From: an uncultured Collinsella sp.
GTDB taxonomy: Bacteria; Actinomycetota; Coriobacteriia; Coriobacteriales; Coriobacteriaceae
DNA length: 10,529 bases
Assembly: GCA_900542325.1 (NCBI GenBank)
Contig: UQMY01000049.1
Location: 1 to 10,529 of the forward strand
Direction of reading: 5' to 3'
Made by a program: the position numbers and the translations under genes. The notes below the pieces were generated by a model. It worked only from the letters and a program-made list of their open reading frames with translations. It was not told the DNA's origin and ran no database searches. Positions 1-6,270 of the stretch are shown here, one piece after another (within the stretch, counting starts at the first letter, position 1; every line of letters starts with the position of its first letter).

Positions 1-55
1 AAGCGAGAGCGGGCGGCGCCAGCCGCACGCGACATCCCTCATCGCCCACCACTGA
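1..55. repeat. 55-bp GC-rich direct repeat, copy 1
   Basis: This 55-bp stretch recurs without a mismatch at 185-239. It contains nested GC-rich inverted motifs such as GGCGGCGCC and ends in CACCACTGA. Both copies are followed after a few bases by a plus-strand intrinsic terminator and then by a shared GGCCCA...GGGATTCGAACCC motif, so the copies are parts of a larger modular unit. The unit is cut by the left window edge, so its true 5' limit is unknown. I see no credible protein in it. Identity is seen directly; function is unknown. Confidence 0.85.
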
Positions 56-60
56 TTTGG

Positions 61-88
61 AAACGGTCCTCGAAAGGGGACCGTTTTT
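61..88 (+). terminator. Intrinsic terminator (first repeat unit)
   Basis: A 9-bp perfect stem pairs AAACGGTCC (61-69) with GGACCGTTT (78-86) around an 8-nt loop and runs into five Ts (84-88). It is oriented to end a plus-strand transcript entering from the left, outside the window. The stem is also an inverted repeat on the minus strand, where the A-tract gives a weaker U-run on the far side. Confidence 0.7.
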
Positions 89-90
89 GC

Positions 91-245
91 TTGGGCCCAT
101 TTCATGGGATTCGAACCCACAAGGGTGCGGAGCTGAGGAAACGCGAAGCGTTTTCCAGCGCAGCACGCGAGGGCCGCAGGCCCGAAGCGAGAGCGGGCGG
201 CGCCAGCCGCACGCGACATCCCTCATCGCCCACCACTGAATTGTT
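91..245. repeat. Structured GC-rich repeat unit with tRNA T-arm-like motif
   Basis: The segment begins with GGCCCA and CATGGGATTCGAACCC (about 92-117) and ends with the second copy of the 55-bp repeat (185-239). Between them are hairpins: GGAAACGC/GCGTTTTCC with a GAA loop near 137-157 (one bulged T) and GGGCC-GCA-GGCCC at 171-183. On the minus strand the first motif reads GTGGGTTCGAATCCCAT, which has the shape of a tRNA T-arm, but no acceptor, D or anticodon arm accompanies it. The same motif recurs at about 279-303. The translatable frames across it look like by-products of the repeat, so I do not call a gene. A structured RNA or a repetitive extragenic element is possible. Confidence 0.5.
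185..239. repeat. 55-bp GC-rich direct repeat, copy 2
   Basis: Identical to 1-55 over all 55 bases; the copies start 184 bp apart. The flanks diverge immediately afterwards: the following hairpin has a different sequence although it occupies the same place. Perfect identity in non-coding DNA implies recent duplication, gene conversion, or strong constraint on the element. Confidence 0.85.
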
Positions 246-277
246 AGGCCCCCAGCGATGGAGGCCTTTCTTTTTTT
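246..277 (+). terminator. Intrinsic terminator (second repeat unit)
   Basis: AGGCC (246-250) pairs with GGCCT (263-267). After one mismatch the stem continues with CCA/TGG (252-254 with 259-261), closed by a GCGA (GNRA-type) tetraloop. An almost uninterrupted T-tract follows (267-277, one C). This is a textbook plus-strand intrinsic terminator and the stronger of the two here. It follows the second repeat copy as the terminator at 61-88 follows the first. Confidence 0.75.
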
Positions 278-330
278 CAGGCCCAGCGCATGGGATTCGA
301 ACCCGCCAGCACGTCCGTCACAAAGGCCGT

Positions 331-546
331 GGCCAAAAAATGGCAAAAATGAGTACTGTTACTAATTTTGTAGCAGCGATTTTTGGGTTTCGCTGGGTAA
401 ATCTAGCCCTGAATCAGCGATTTGAAGCCTTTGCTAGCTGTTTCCCCATTAGCATAACTGAACATGTGTGGTCTAACTAATCCTAGATAGTCGGTTTCAT
501 ATGAGATTCAGCTGGTGACAGTACTCACATTTGGCATTTTTTGTCC
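331..546. repeat. AT-rich element with imperfect terminal inverted repeats (MITE-like?)
   Basis: The left arm 331-362 (starting GGCCAAAAAATGGC and containing GAGTACTGTTAC) is matched on the other strand by 515-546 (GGACAAAAAATGCC ... GAGTACTGTCAC), with about 27 of 32 positions paired by eye. The interior, about 150 bp, is clearly more AT-rich than the genes around it and has one perfect small hairpin, CAGCGA/TCGCTG, at 374-395. No convincing protein is encoded. AAAGGC occurs just outside both ends (322-327 and 547-552), but not flush with the left arm, so a target-site duplication is unproven. A transposase-less mobile element or a dispersed intergenic repeat would both fit. The inverted repeat is seen; mobility is inference. 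Confidence 0.5.
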
Positions 547-663
547 AAAGGCTCTCCTGGCCATTGCAGATTTGTGGCAAAACGGGCTCCAGACCGCTGA
601 ATCGTGCCGCATATGGCACATCCGCAGTCCGGAACCCGGTCCAAATTGAGTTATTGCGCCGCG
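547..663. other. Non-coding region downstream of argD
   Basis: This is the immediate 3' flank of argD. It contains one short hairpin, GTGCC/GGCAC at 604-619, with no T-tract on either side. No intrinsic terminator for the arginine operon can be recognised here; a T-rich minus-strand stretch appears only further on, in the inverted-repeat element. I see no open frame with a ribosome-binding site or family resemblance. The operon may end by Rho-dependent termination or in the repeat element. Confidence 0.4.
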
Positions 664-1947
664 TTAGCCCAAGACACCCGCCAGGATCTCGATTAGGCTG
701 TCCACGTCGGCCTCTTCGCACACGAGCGGCGGCAGGAAACGCAGCGTATGGGCACCCGTAGCGTTAATCACGGCACCGGCGGCCAGCGCGCGGGCAACAA
801 TATCATGCGCGTCGCCCGCGGCATCATCCAAATCACAGCCGAGCATCAAGCCGCGGCCACGCACCTCGGTCACGTTCGGCAGCTTGGCGAGCTTTGCCTC
901 CATATAGGCGCCTACCTTGGCAGCATGGTCGGCATAATCGCCGCGCACGAGCGCGGAGAGCGTCGCGGCGCACGCCGCGACAGCCAAGCAGCTACCGCCA
1001 AAGGTCGAGCCGTGGTCGCCCGGCTTAAACACGTCGGCAATCTCCTTCTTTGCTACGACGGCACCCATGGGCACGCCATCGGCAATGCCCTTGGCAAGGC
1101 TCATGATGTCGGGTTCCACGCCATAGGTTTGGAATGCAAACGGCTTGCCGGAGCGGAAGATGCCGCACTGGACCTCGTCGGCTATAAGCACGGCGCCCAC
1201 TTCGTGTGCCAGGTCGCGCGCTGCCGCCATAAACTCCTCGGTCATGGGGTGCACACCGCTCTCGCCCTGAATCGGCTCGAGCATCACGGCACAAATTTCG
1301 CTCCCCAGCTGCTTAAAGATCGCACGCAGTTCATTGATATCGTTGGGCGTACAGGCCACAAAGCCACCCGGCAGCGGGCGGAAACTATCCTGCAGCCAAT
1401 CCTGCATGGTGGCAGCAATGGTCTCGAGCGTACGGCCGTGGAAGCCGCCGCGCATGCACACGATAGTGTTGCCGCCGTTACCGGCACGCTTGGCGTACAG
1501 GCGCGCAAGCTTCATCGAGCCCTCATTGGCCTCGGCGCCGGAGTTGGCAAAGAAGGTCTCCCAAACCTGCTCATCCGCAGCCGGGGCACCAAGAGCAGCT
1601 GCCGTGGTCTCATCGCCGGCGGCAATGGCATCGGCAAGCACGCGTGCACCATCTAAGTCGTCGTTGGCAAGCTTGGACAGCAGCGCCGCGACCTGTCCAC
1701 GCTGCTCGATGTAGAAGTAATTGGAGACATGCATGAGCTTTTTGGTCTGTGCCTCGAGCGCCGAGAGCACAGCCGGGTCGCCATGACCTAGGCTGCACAC
1801 GCCGATGCCGGCAAGAAAGTCGAGGTACTCACGACCATCGTCGCCGGTGAGCTTCATGCCGTGACCCTCGACAAACTCGACCGGAGAGCGGCCAAAGGTA
1901 TGCATAACGTAATGGGATTCAAGCGATTGCTGAGCTGCAAGTGACAT
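664..1947 (-). CDS. argD: Acetylornithine aminotransferase ArgD
   Basis: A 427-residue class III PLP aminotransferase. It converts N-acetylglutamate semialdehyde and glutamate to N-acetylornithine and 2-oxoglutarate in the cytosol; the family can also act on succinyl-diaminopimelate intermediates. Visible landmarks are NSGAEAN (135-141, cofactor phosphate), FHGRT (169-173), DEVQ (257-260, the Asp contacting the PLP ring nitrogen), the Schiff-base lysine K286 in SLAKG, and HGSTFGG (312-318). The ATG at 1947 follows AAAGG with 6-nt spacing. It is the last gene of argC-J-B-D, 68 bp behind argB, with a small GCGCC/GGCGC hairpin in the gap. Oddity: residues about 94-127 form an Ala/Asp-rich insertion before the WETFFANSGAEAN strand, which makes the protein longer than the usual ~400 residues. 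Ornithine and other omega-aminotransferases are relatives, but the context favours ArgD. Confidence 0.95.
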   Translation of the reverse strand: MSLAAQQSLESHYVMHTFGRSPVEFVEGHGMKLTGDDGREYLDFLAGIGVCSLGHGDPAVLSALEAQTKKLMHVSNYFYIEQRGQVAALLSKLANDDLDGARVLADAIAAGDETTAAALGAPAADEQVWETFFANSGAEANEGSMKLARLYAKRAGNGGNTIVCMRGGFHGRTLETIAATMQDWLQDSFRPLPGGFVACTPNDINELRAIFKQLGSEICAVMLEPIQGESGVHPMTEEFMAAARDLAHEVGAVLIADEVQCGIFRSGKPFAFQTYGVEPDIMSLAKGIADGVPMGAVVAKKEIADVFKPGDHGSTFGGSCLAVAACAATLSALVRGDYADHAAKVGAYMEAKLAKLPNVTEVRGRGLMLGCDLDDAAGDAHDIVARALAAGAVINATGAHTLRFLPPLVCEEADVDSLIEILAGVLG

Positions 1948-2015
1948 GGGATGCCTTTCGTTGAGCGCCGGACGGCGCAGGCCTATGGGTGCAGAAATGG
2001 GGCGGCTGCGGTCAG

Positions 2016-2996
2016 CTAGACCGTCTGGAGCTTCTCGACCTCGTCGAGGTTCTCGGCCAGACGCGCCGCAAAGGTCGAAAGCGGATGCGGATGCGTATCG
2101 AACTCGTAGGCCGTCTCGGTGGAATGGATCACGGTGCCGACGCCGGCATCGGTCAGCAGCTCCAGCAGCAGCGAATGCGGCGTGGTGCCGTTGATGATGT
2201 GGGCACGAAATACACCGCCGGCAAGCGCATCGACGGCCGCGCGCAGCTTGGGAATCATGCCCTTATCGACCTCGCCGCCGTAGAGCATCTCATTGACCTC
2301 GTCGAGCGTCAGGTTGGAGATAAGCGAATCCTTGTCGCCAAAGTCCTTGTACAGACCGTCGACATCGGTCAAGAAAATCGCTTTGTGCGCATGGAGCGCC
2401 GCCGCAACGGCACCGGCGGCGGTATCGGCGTTGATGTTGAAGAAACCGCCGTCCTCCCCCGCCGCGACGGTAGCGATGACGGGGATGTACTCGCTATCGA
2501 GTAAGCGCTCGATATAGTCGGTGTTAACGTGCGTCACTTTGCCCACGCGACCGAGCTCGGGGTCGAGCGGCTCGGCGATGAGCGTGCCGGCATCGCTGCC
2601 CGACACGCCCACGGCCAGGTTGCCGTGGTGGTTGATGGCAGCAACCAGCTCCTGGTTGACCTTGCCGCCCAGTACCTCGCGCACGATATCCATGGTCGCC
2701 GGCGTGGTCACGCGCTGGCCGTTCTTAAACTCGACGGGAATATCGTAATGGCTCAGCGCCTCGTTGATAGCCTTGCCGCCACCATGCACGATGACGGGAC
2801 GCATACCGATGATCTTGAGCAGGACGATGTCGCTCATCACGTCGCGGCGCAGCTGCTCGTCGACCATGGCGGCTCCGCCATATTTGATAACAACCGTCTT
2901 GCCGGTCAGGTTCTTAATCCACGGCAGCGCTTCGAACAGCAGCTGCGCGGTTGCTTCGTTGGATTCGCTCGATCGACAATCGCGTGCGAATTTCAT
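2016..2996 (-). CDS. argB: Acetylglutamate kinase ArgB (NAGK), arginine-inhibited type
   Basis: A 326-residue amino-acid-kinase-family enzyme that phosphorylates the gamma-carboxylate of N-acetylglutamate with ATP, the controlled step of the acetylated pathway. Motifs in order: VIKYGG (36-41, with K38), VHGGGKA (70-76), SGSDAGTL (132-139, substrate region), NINADTAAGA (187-196), FLTDVDGLY (208-216) and KGMIPKL (245-251). About 30 residues precede the first strand and include LLFEALPWIKNL. This matches the N-terminal helix that arginine-sensitive hexameric NAGKs have and the short E. coli-type enzyme lacks. About 35 residues follow GTVI at the C-terminus, longer than usual. The ATG at 2996 has GAGG six bases upstream; an in-frame TTG at 3056 would add 20 residues of poor quality and is rejected. 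The gap from argJ is 81 bp. Confidence 0.95.
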   Translation of the reverse strand: MKFARDCRSSESNEATAQLLFEALPWIKNLTGKTVVIKYGGAAMVDEQLRRDVMSDIVLLKIIGMRPVIVHGGGKAINEALSHYDIPVEFKNGQRVTTPATMDIVREVLGGKVNQELVAAINHHGNLAVGVSGSDAGTLIAEPLDPELGRVGKVTHVNTDYIERLLDSEYIPVIATVAAGEDGGFFNINADTAAGAVAAALHAHKAIFLTDVDGLYKDFGDKDSLISNLTLDEVNEMLYGGEVDKGMIPKLRAAVDALAGGVFRAHIINGTTPHSLLLELLTDAGVGTVIHSTETAYEFDTHPHPLSTFAARLAENLDEVEKLQTV

Positions 2997-3077
2997 ATTC
3001 TGCCTCGTCTTTCGTATCGTTATCGCGCCGTGCTCCGCTGTCCGCAATCGCGGCAAGATGCGCAGCGTGCCTGGAAT

Positions 3078-4346
3078 CTAGGAACGGTAGTCGCCGTTGA
3101 TGGAGATGTACTCATGCGTGAGGTCGCAGGTCCACACGGTCGTTGCCGCGTCGCCTGCGCCCAGGTCGGCCGAGATCACGATCTCGGGCGCCTCGAAACG
3201 TCGTAGAGCCTCGTCCTCGTCAAAGGGAACAGTCAGACCGTCGCGACAGACAGGCATGCCCATCATGTCGATGGAAACGTCTTCCTGATTAAACTTCACG
3301 CCGCACTTGCCAAGCGCCATAGCAACGCGGCCCCAGTTGCAGTCGTGGCCGGCGATGCAGGTCTTAACGAGCGGCGAGTTGGCAACGGCACGGGCGGCGA
3401 TATCGGCCTCCTCGTCGTTAGCGGCGCCGGTAACGTTGACCGTAACAAGCTTGGATGCGCCCTCACCATCGGCGGCGATATTGCGCGCCAGGCTCTCGCA
3501 CACCTCGTGCACGGCAAATGCCAACTCGTCAAAGGCATTGGAGCCCTCGACGATCGGCTCGGCATCTGCGGCAGCGGCACCGGAGGCAAGCATGGTGCAG
3601 GTGTCGTTGGTCGAGGTGTCGGAATCGACCGTTACCTTGTTAAAGGTCTGCTTGACGGTCGAGAGCAGCAGGGCATGAAGTGCCGCAGGCTCGACGGGGG
3701 CATCGGTAGTGATAACTGCGATCATGGTGGCCATGTTGGGCATGATCATGCCCGAGCCCTTGCACATTCCGCCTACCGTATAGACATTGCCCGCATGACC
3801 CGCAGCCTCACTGACGTAGGACACGGCGTACTCCTTGGAGTGCGTGTCGGTCGTCATGATGGCGCGAGCGGCATCGGCGCCACCGTGGGCGGAGAGCGCC
3901 TCGTAGGCAGCAGGAATGGCGGTCTCAAACGTGTCGATCGGCAGAATCTGGCCAATCACGCCCGTGGAGGCGACCAGAATCTGCTGGGGCTCGCAGCCGA
4001 TGACCTGCGAGGCGATGTTGCAGGTCTCGAGCGCGCAGGCAAGACCGGTCTCACCCGTGGCGGCGTTGGCGTTGCCGGAGTTGACCGAAACGCCGGCAAT
4101 GACGCCGTAGCCCTTGTCGGCGCCGCCCAAGTTGGCACGGCTCACCTGCACGGGCGCCGCACAAAAGCGGTTAGTCGTAAACACGCCGGCACCGGGACAG
4201 GGTTTATCGGGGACGACGAGCGCGTAATCCAGGCGCTCGGGATTCTTGCGGAATCCGGCATGGATGCCCGCCGCCTTAAAGCCGGCTGCCGCCGTTACGC
4301 CGCCCTCTACGGCACGAATCTTGATGTCGAACTGCTCAGCATTCAT
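3078..4346 (-). CDS. argJ: Glutamate N-acetyltransferase ArgJ
   Basis: A 422-residue member of the self-cleaving ArgJ family. It moves the acetyl group from N-acetylornithine to glutamate, releasing ornithine and regenerating acetylglutamate; bifunctional members also use acetyl-CoA. The autoproteolysis motif is visible as KGSGMIMPNMATM (196-208), with the expected A206-T207 cut giving alpha and beta chains and T207 as nucleophile. Also present are TTDTHSK (165-171), STNDT (245-249), EGASKL (295-300), HDCNWGR (334-340) and the family-typical C-terminus YISINGDYRS. The ATG at 4346 is preceded by AAGGAG at a rather long 11-nt spacing. ArgJ makes a separate ArgE deacetylase unnecessary. Sequence alone does not settle whether it is mono- or bifunctional, and no argA-like gene is in the window. 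Confidence 0.96.
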   Translation of the reverse strand: MNAEQFDIKIRAVEGGVTAAAGFKAAGIHAGFRKNPERLDYALVVPDKPCPGAGVFTTNRFCAAPVQVSRANLGGADKGYGVIAGVSVNSGNANAATGETGLACALETCNIASQVIGCEPQQILVASTGVIGQILPIDTFETAIPAAYEALSAHGGADAARAIMTTDTHSKEYAVSYVSEAAGHAGNVYTVGGMCKGSGMIMPNMATMIAVITTDAPVEPAALHALLLSTVKQTFNKVTVDSDTSTNDTCTMLASGAAAADAEPIVEGSNAFDELAFAVHEVCESLARNIAADGEGASKLVTVNVTGAANDEEADIAARAVANSPLVKTCIAGHDCNWGRVAMALGKCGVKFNQEDVSIDMMGMPVCRDGLTVPFDEDEALRRFEAPEIVISADLGAGDAATTVWTCDLTHEYISINGDYRS

Positions 4347-4480
4347 CGTCTTTACGACTCCTTATGTCAAACAAAAAATGGACATCGGTTGGTGCGCCAT
4401 GCCAGCCACAATCATGAGACCAGCTTAAGAGTGGCGCCCCACTCGATGCCCGACTACCAAATCGTTAACAATCGAATGTG
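4347..4480. other. argC-argJ intergenic gap with 6-bp hairpin
   Basis: A 134-bp gap inside the arginine cluster, the largest between its genes. It holds a perfect hairpin, GAGTGG-CGCC-CCACTC, at 4429-4444. No T-tract follows on the minus strand, so it does not look like a terminator. A minus-strand TTGACA lies close before the argJ Shine-Dalgarno, leaving no room for a -10 box, so an internal promoter is not supported there. An mRNA-stability or attenuating structure is possible. Confidence 0.4.
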
Positions 4481-5551
4481 CTACACCGGGCACGCCACTG
4501 TGGGCAAGCCTCGTCGCTCGTCAAAACCAAAGACGACGTTGGCGCACTGGACCGCCTGGCCTGCTGCACCCTTGCACAGATTGTCGATGGCGCCCGTAGC
4601 CACCAGAACGCCCGCGCGCTTGTTGAGCGCGAGGCCGATCTGGGCGGCGTTGGTACCGACGACCGAAGCCGTCTTGGGCTGCTGGCCGGCATCGAGTACG
4701 CGCACGAAGGTGCGACCGGCGTAGAACTGCTGGTAATGGTCGACAACGTCCTCAAGGGTCAAGGTATCGATAGCCTGCGGCGTGAGCGGCATCGTCACCG
4801 TGGAGAGCAGACCACGCTTGAGCGGTGCCAGGTGCGGGGTAAAGACGACGCGATCGGTCAGGCCAAGGATTTGCTCAATCTCGGGCGTATGGCGATGCTT
4901 GCCCACGCCGTAGGCCTCCAAATTCTCGTCGGCGCTGCAAAAATGCGTACGAGCGTTGCAGGACTTGCCGGCACCCGTCACACCGCTGATGGCATCGACA
5001 ATCACGGGACCGTTCTCGGCCACCCAGCCCGCACGCACGGCAGGAGCGGCAGCAAGGCTCGTTGCGGTGGGATAGCAGCCGGCGCAGGCGACCAACACGG
5101 ACCTGCCAGCGGCATGGCCAGAAGCAGCGGTCTCTAAGTCCTGACAGAACAGCTCGGGCAGGCCAAAAGCGCGGGTCTTGAGCAGCTCGGGGCTCGTATG
5201 CTCGGCGGCATACCATGTCTCAAAGACGGACGCGTCGTTCAGACGGTAGTCGGCCGAAAGATCAAAGCAGGAGACGCCCGATGCAAGCAGCGCGGGCACC
5301 TGTGCCATGGCAGCCGTGTGCGGCACGGCAAGAAAAACCGCATCGCAGCTCTTGAGCTCGGGGGCGTCATGCGTGGTGAAAACCAGATCGCTCACACCAG
5401 CAAAGCTCGGATACACCGCGGACAGCGGCTGGCCGGCATCGGCGTTGGACGTAATGGCAACAAGTTCAAACTCGGGATGACCGAGGACGAGGCGAATGAG
5501 CTCGGCTCCGGCATATCCAGCCGCGCCGACGATTCCAACCTTCAAAGACAT
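4481..5551 (-). CDS. argC: N-acetyl-gamma-glutamyl-phosphate reductase ArgC
   Basis: A 356-residue NADPH-dependent dehydrogenase of the aspartate-semialdehyde-dehydrogenase fold. It reduces N-acetylglutamyl phosphate to the semialdehyde that ArgD uses. The Rossmann dinucleotide loop is GAAGYAGAE (9-17). The catalytic cysteine is C159 in AGCYPTA, and the family HTPEIEQ motif (221-227) supplies the likely catalytic histidine. SGVTGAGK (189-196) and GLLSTV (247-252) are also family-typical. The ATG at 5551 follows AAGGAG with 6-nt spacing, an excellent start. It is the first gene of argC-J-B-D, and its upstream region carries two candidate ARG boxes. Length is normal and all expected motifs are present. 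Confidence 0.97.
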   Translation of the reverse strand: MSLKVGIVGAAGYAGAELIRLVLGHPEFELVAITSNADAGQPLSAVYPSFAGVSDLVFTTHDAPELKSCDAVFLAVPHTAAMAQVPALLASGVSCFDLSADYRLNDASVFETWYAAEHTSPELLKTRAFGLPELFCQDLETAASGHAAGRSVLVACAGCYPTATSLAAAPAVRAGWVAENGPVIVDAISGVTGAGKSCNARTHFCSADENLEAYGVGKHRHTPEIEQILGLTDRVVFTPHLAPLKRGLLSTVTMPLTPQAIDTLTLEDVVDHYQQFYAGRTFVRVLDAGQQPKTASVVGTNAAQIGLALNKRAGVLVATGAIDNLCKGAAGQAVQCANVVFGFDERRGLPTVACPV

Positions 5552-5553
5552 AT

Positions 5554-5568
5554 CAGACTCCTTGTCTG
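5554..5568 (-). promoter_or_regulatory. argC ribosome-binding site in a hairpin loop
   Basis: On the minus strand, CAGAC and GTCTG form a perfect 5-bp stem around AAGGA. The argC Shine-Dalgarno (AAGGAG) therefore lies in the 5-nt loop, with its last G in the stem. Spacing to the ATG is 6 nt. The stem is short, so it could present or modestly limit the site. Pairing is seen; any regulatory effect is inference. Confidence 0.45.
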
Positions 5569-5637
5569 CGATTTATGCACCGATGCGCATTTCGCAGCGG
5601 TCGTTATGAAGTGGGTTGAAACTTTAGCACCAAAAGA

Positions 5638-5672
5638 TGCATGATTACGTAAATGGCTTGCATATTCATGCA
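5638..5672. promoter_or_regulatory. Candidate tandem ARG boxes (ArgR operator) upstream of argC
   Basis: Two TGCAT-N4-ATGCA-type inverted repeats lie 66-121 bp before the argC start. The upstream one (with respect to argC), TGCAT-ATTC-ATGCA at 5659-5672, is perfect. The other, TGCAT-GATT-ACGTA at 5638-5651, keeps one half and scrambles the second. Their centres are 21 bp apart, two helical turns, the spacing known for paired E. coli ARG boxes. ArgR/AhrC operators are AT-rich palindromes with TGAAT/TGCAT-like half-sites, and the position before the first arg gene is right. No -35/-10 pair could be assigned with confidence. No argR gene is in the window. Confidence 0.5.
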
Positions 5673-5717
5673 TTGAAACATTCCCGACACATTCGCTTGA
5701 AGGAATTGACAAATGGA

Positions 5718-5771
5718 GCGGGCCCCGTATTGACCGGCGCTCCTAACGGCGCCGGGCAATACGGGGCCCGC
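5718..5771 (-). terminator. Very stable 54-nt hairpin ending the flavin operon (probable terminator)
   Basis: GCGGGCCCCGTATTG (5718-5732) pairs perfectly with CAATACGGGGCCCGC (5757-5771). After one A/G mismatch, CCGGCGC pairs with GCGCCGG (5734-5740 with 5749-5755), closing an 8-nt loop. That gives 22 base pairs. It sits 37 bp beyond the stop of the last flavin-operon gene and before the argC regulatory region, a natural place for a terminator. The downstream T content is poor on both strands (minus strand: TCCATTTGTC), so classical intrinsic termination is not certain. Insulation or 3'-end protection are alternatives. Confidence 0.6.
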
Positions 5772-5808
5772 CCATGCGAAAACCAAGTTGTTAGGATGAG
5801 CCAGCTGG

Positions 5809-6219
5809 CTAGAGCTCGACCGGCACCCATTCGTCGTGATTGCAGATAAAAGCCTCGGGATCCTCGACGCTAAAGAAGACGAGCGTGGGGTCGTTAGGCC
5901 CCTCATAGTGCTCGCCCAGGTGCTCTAGATGCTTCCACCCGGCTTCGCGCATTTCGCCTAAAGCCCGGTCATCCAAGCCGGCACGCCCGCGCAAGATGAG
6001 CCAGCCATGGCCCGGCCACCAACTCGTGGCCTCAAAGCGCTGGTTTTGCAGCAGCTCTTGCCACACATCTTTGGTGCGCGCTGTTACAAACCACAGCTTG
6101 CCATCCTGGATCTGCGCAAACGAAAACGGACGCACATGAGGTTGTCCGTCAACGCTCGTCGCCAAATACCATGCCGGCACCGACGTCAGATACTCCAACA
6201 CCGTATTCAATCCGTCCAT
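5809..6219 (-). CDS. PNPOx-like split-barrel protein (putative FMN-binding), paralogue 1
   Basis: A 136-residue protein of the pyridoxamine 5'-phosphate oxidase-like split-barrel superfamily (COG5015-like by motif). The pattern VPAWYLAT (14-21), HVRPFSFA (28-35), DGKLWFVTARTKDVW (39-53) and a downstream RFEATSWWPGHGW strand matches small cytosolic proteins that bind FMN or related flavins as dimers. The substrate is unknown for most, and pyridoxine metabolism should not be assumed. The ATG at 6219 follows AGGAGG with 4-nt spacing. It is the last gene of the flavin operon, 51 bp behind its paralogue at 6271-6717, from which it differs by shorter loops and a divergent C-terminus. Being downstream of a riboflavin importer makes a flavoprotein role plausible. 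Confidence 0.8.
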   Translation of the reverse strand: MDGLNTVLEYLTSVPAWYLATSVDGQPHVRPFSFAQIQDGKLWFVTARTKDVWQELLQNQRFEATSWWPGHGWLILRGRAGLDDRALGEMREAGWKHLEHLGEHYEGPNDPTLVFFSVEDPEAFICNHDEWVPVEL

Positions 6220-6270
6220 GTGTCCTCCTAGCGCTAGCTAATTCGGAACGGGTAGTTAATTTGAGACGCG

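Noticed and set aside
100..120. Possible tRNA gene end on the minus strand (GGGTTCGAATCCC at about 105-117 and again at 291-303)
   Set aside because: Only a T-arm-like piece is present. No matching acceptor strand, D-arm or anticodon arm is found at the right distance for either copy, and the second T-stem has a mismatch.
91..480. Plus-strand open frame of 129 codons across the left repeats
   Set aside because: It runs through terminators, GC-rich repeat blocks and the AT-rich inverted-repeat element. It has no family resemblance and looks like a by-product of the repeats.
497..721. Minus-strand open frame overlapping the argD 3' end
   Set aside because: It overlaps the argD coding region in another frame, passes into the inverted-repeat arm, and has no recognisable domain.
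2997..3056. TTG start at 3056 for argB
   Set aside because: It adds 20 residues with no match to the family, whereas the ATG at 2996 has a well-placed GAGG and leaves the expected N-terminal helix.
4365..4375. TTGACA on the minus strand before argJ as an internal promoter
   Set aside because: It lies almost directly before the argJ Shine-Dalgarno, so no -10 box and start site could fit.
3345..4724. Long plus-strand open frames opposite argJ/argC, and similar ones opposite argD and ecfA (748-1656, 8472-9701)
   Set aside because: These are antisense shadows of well-identified genes in high-GC DNA. Their translations are Arg/His/Gly-rich with no domain signal.
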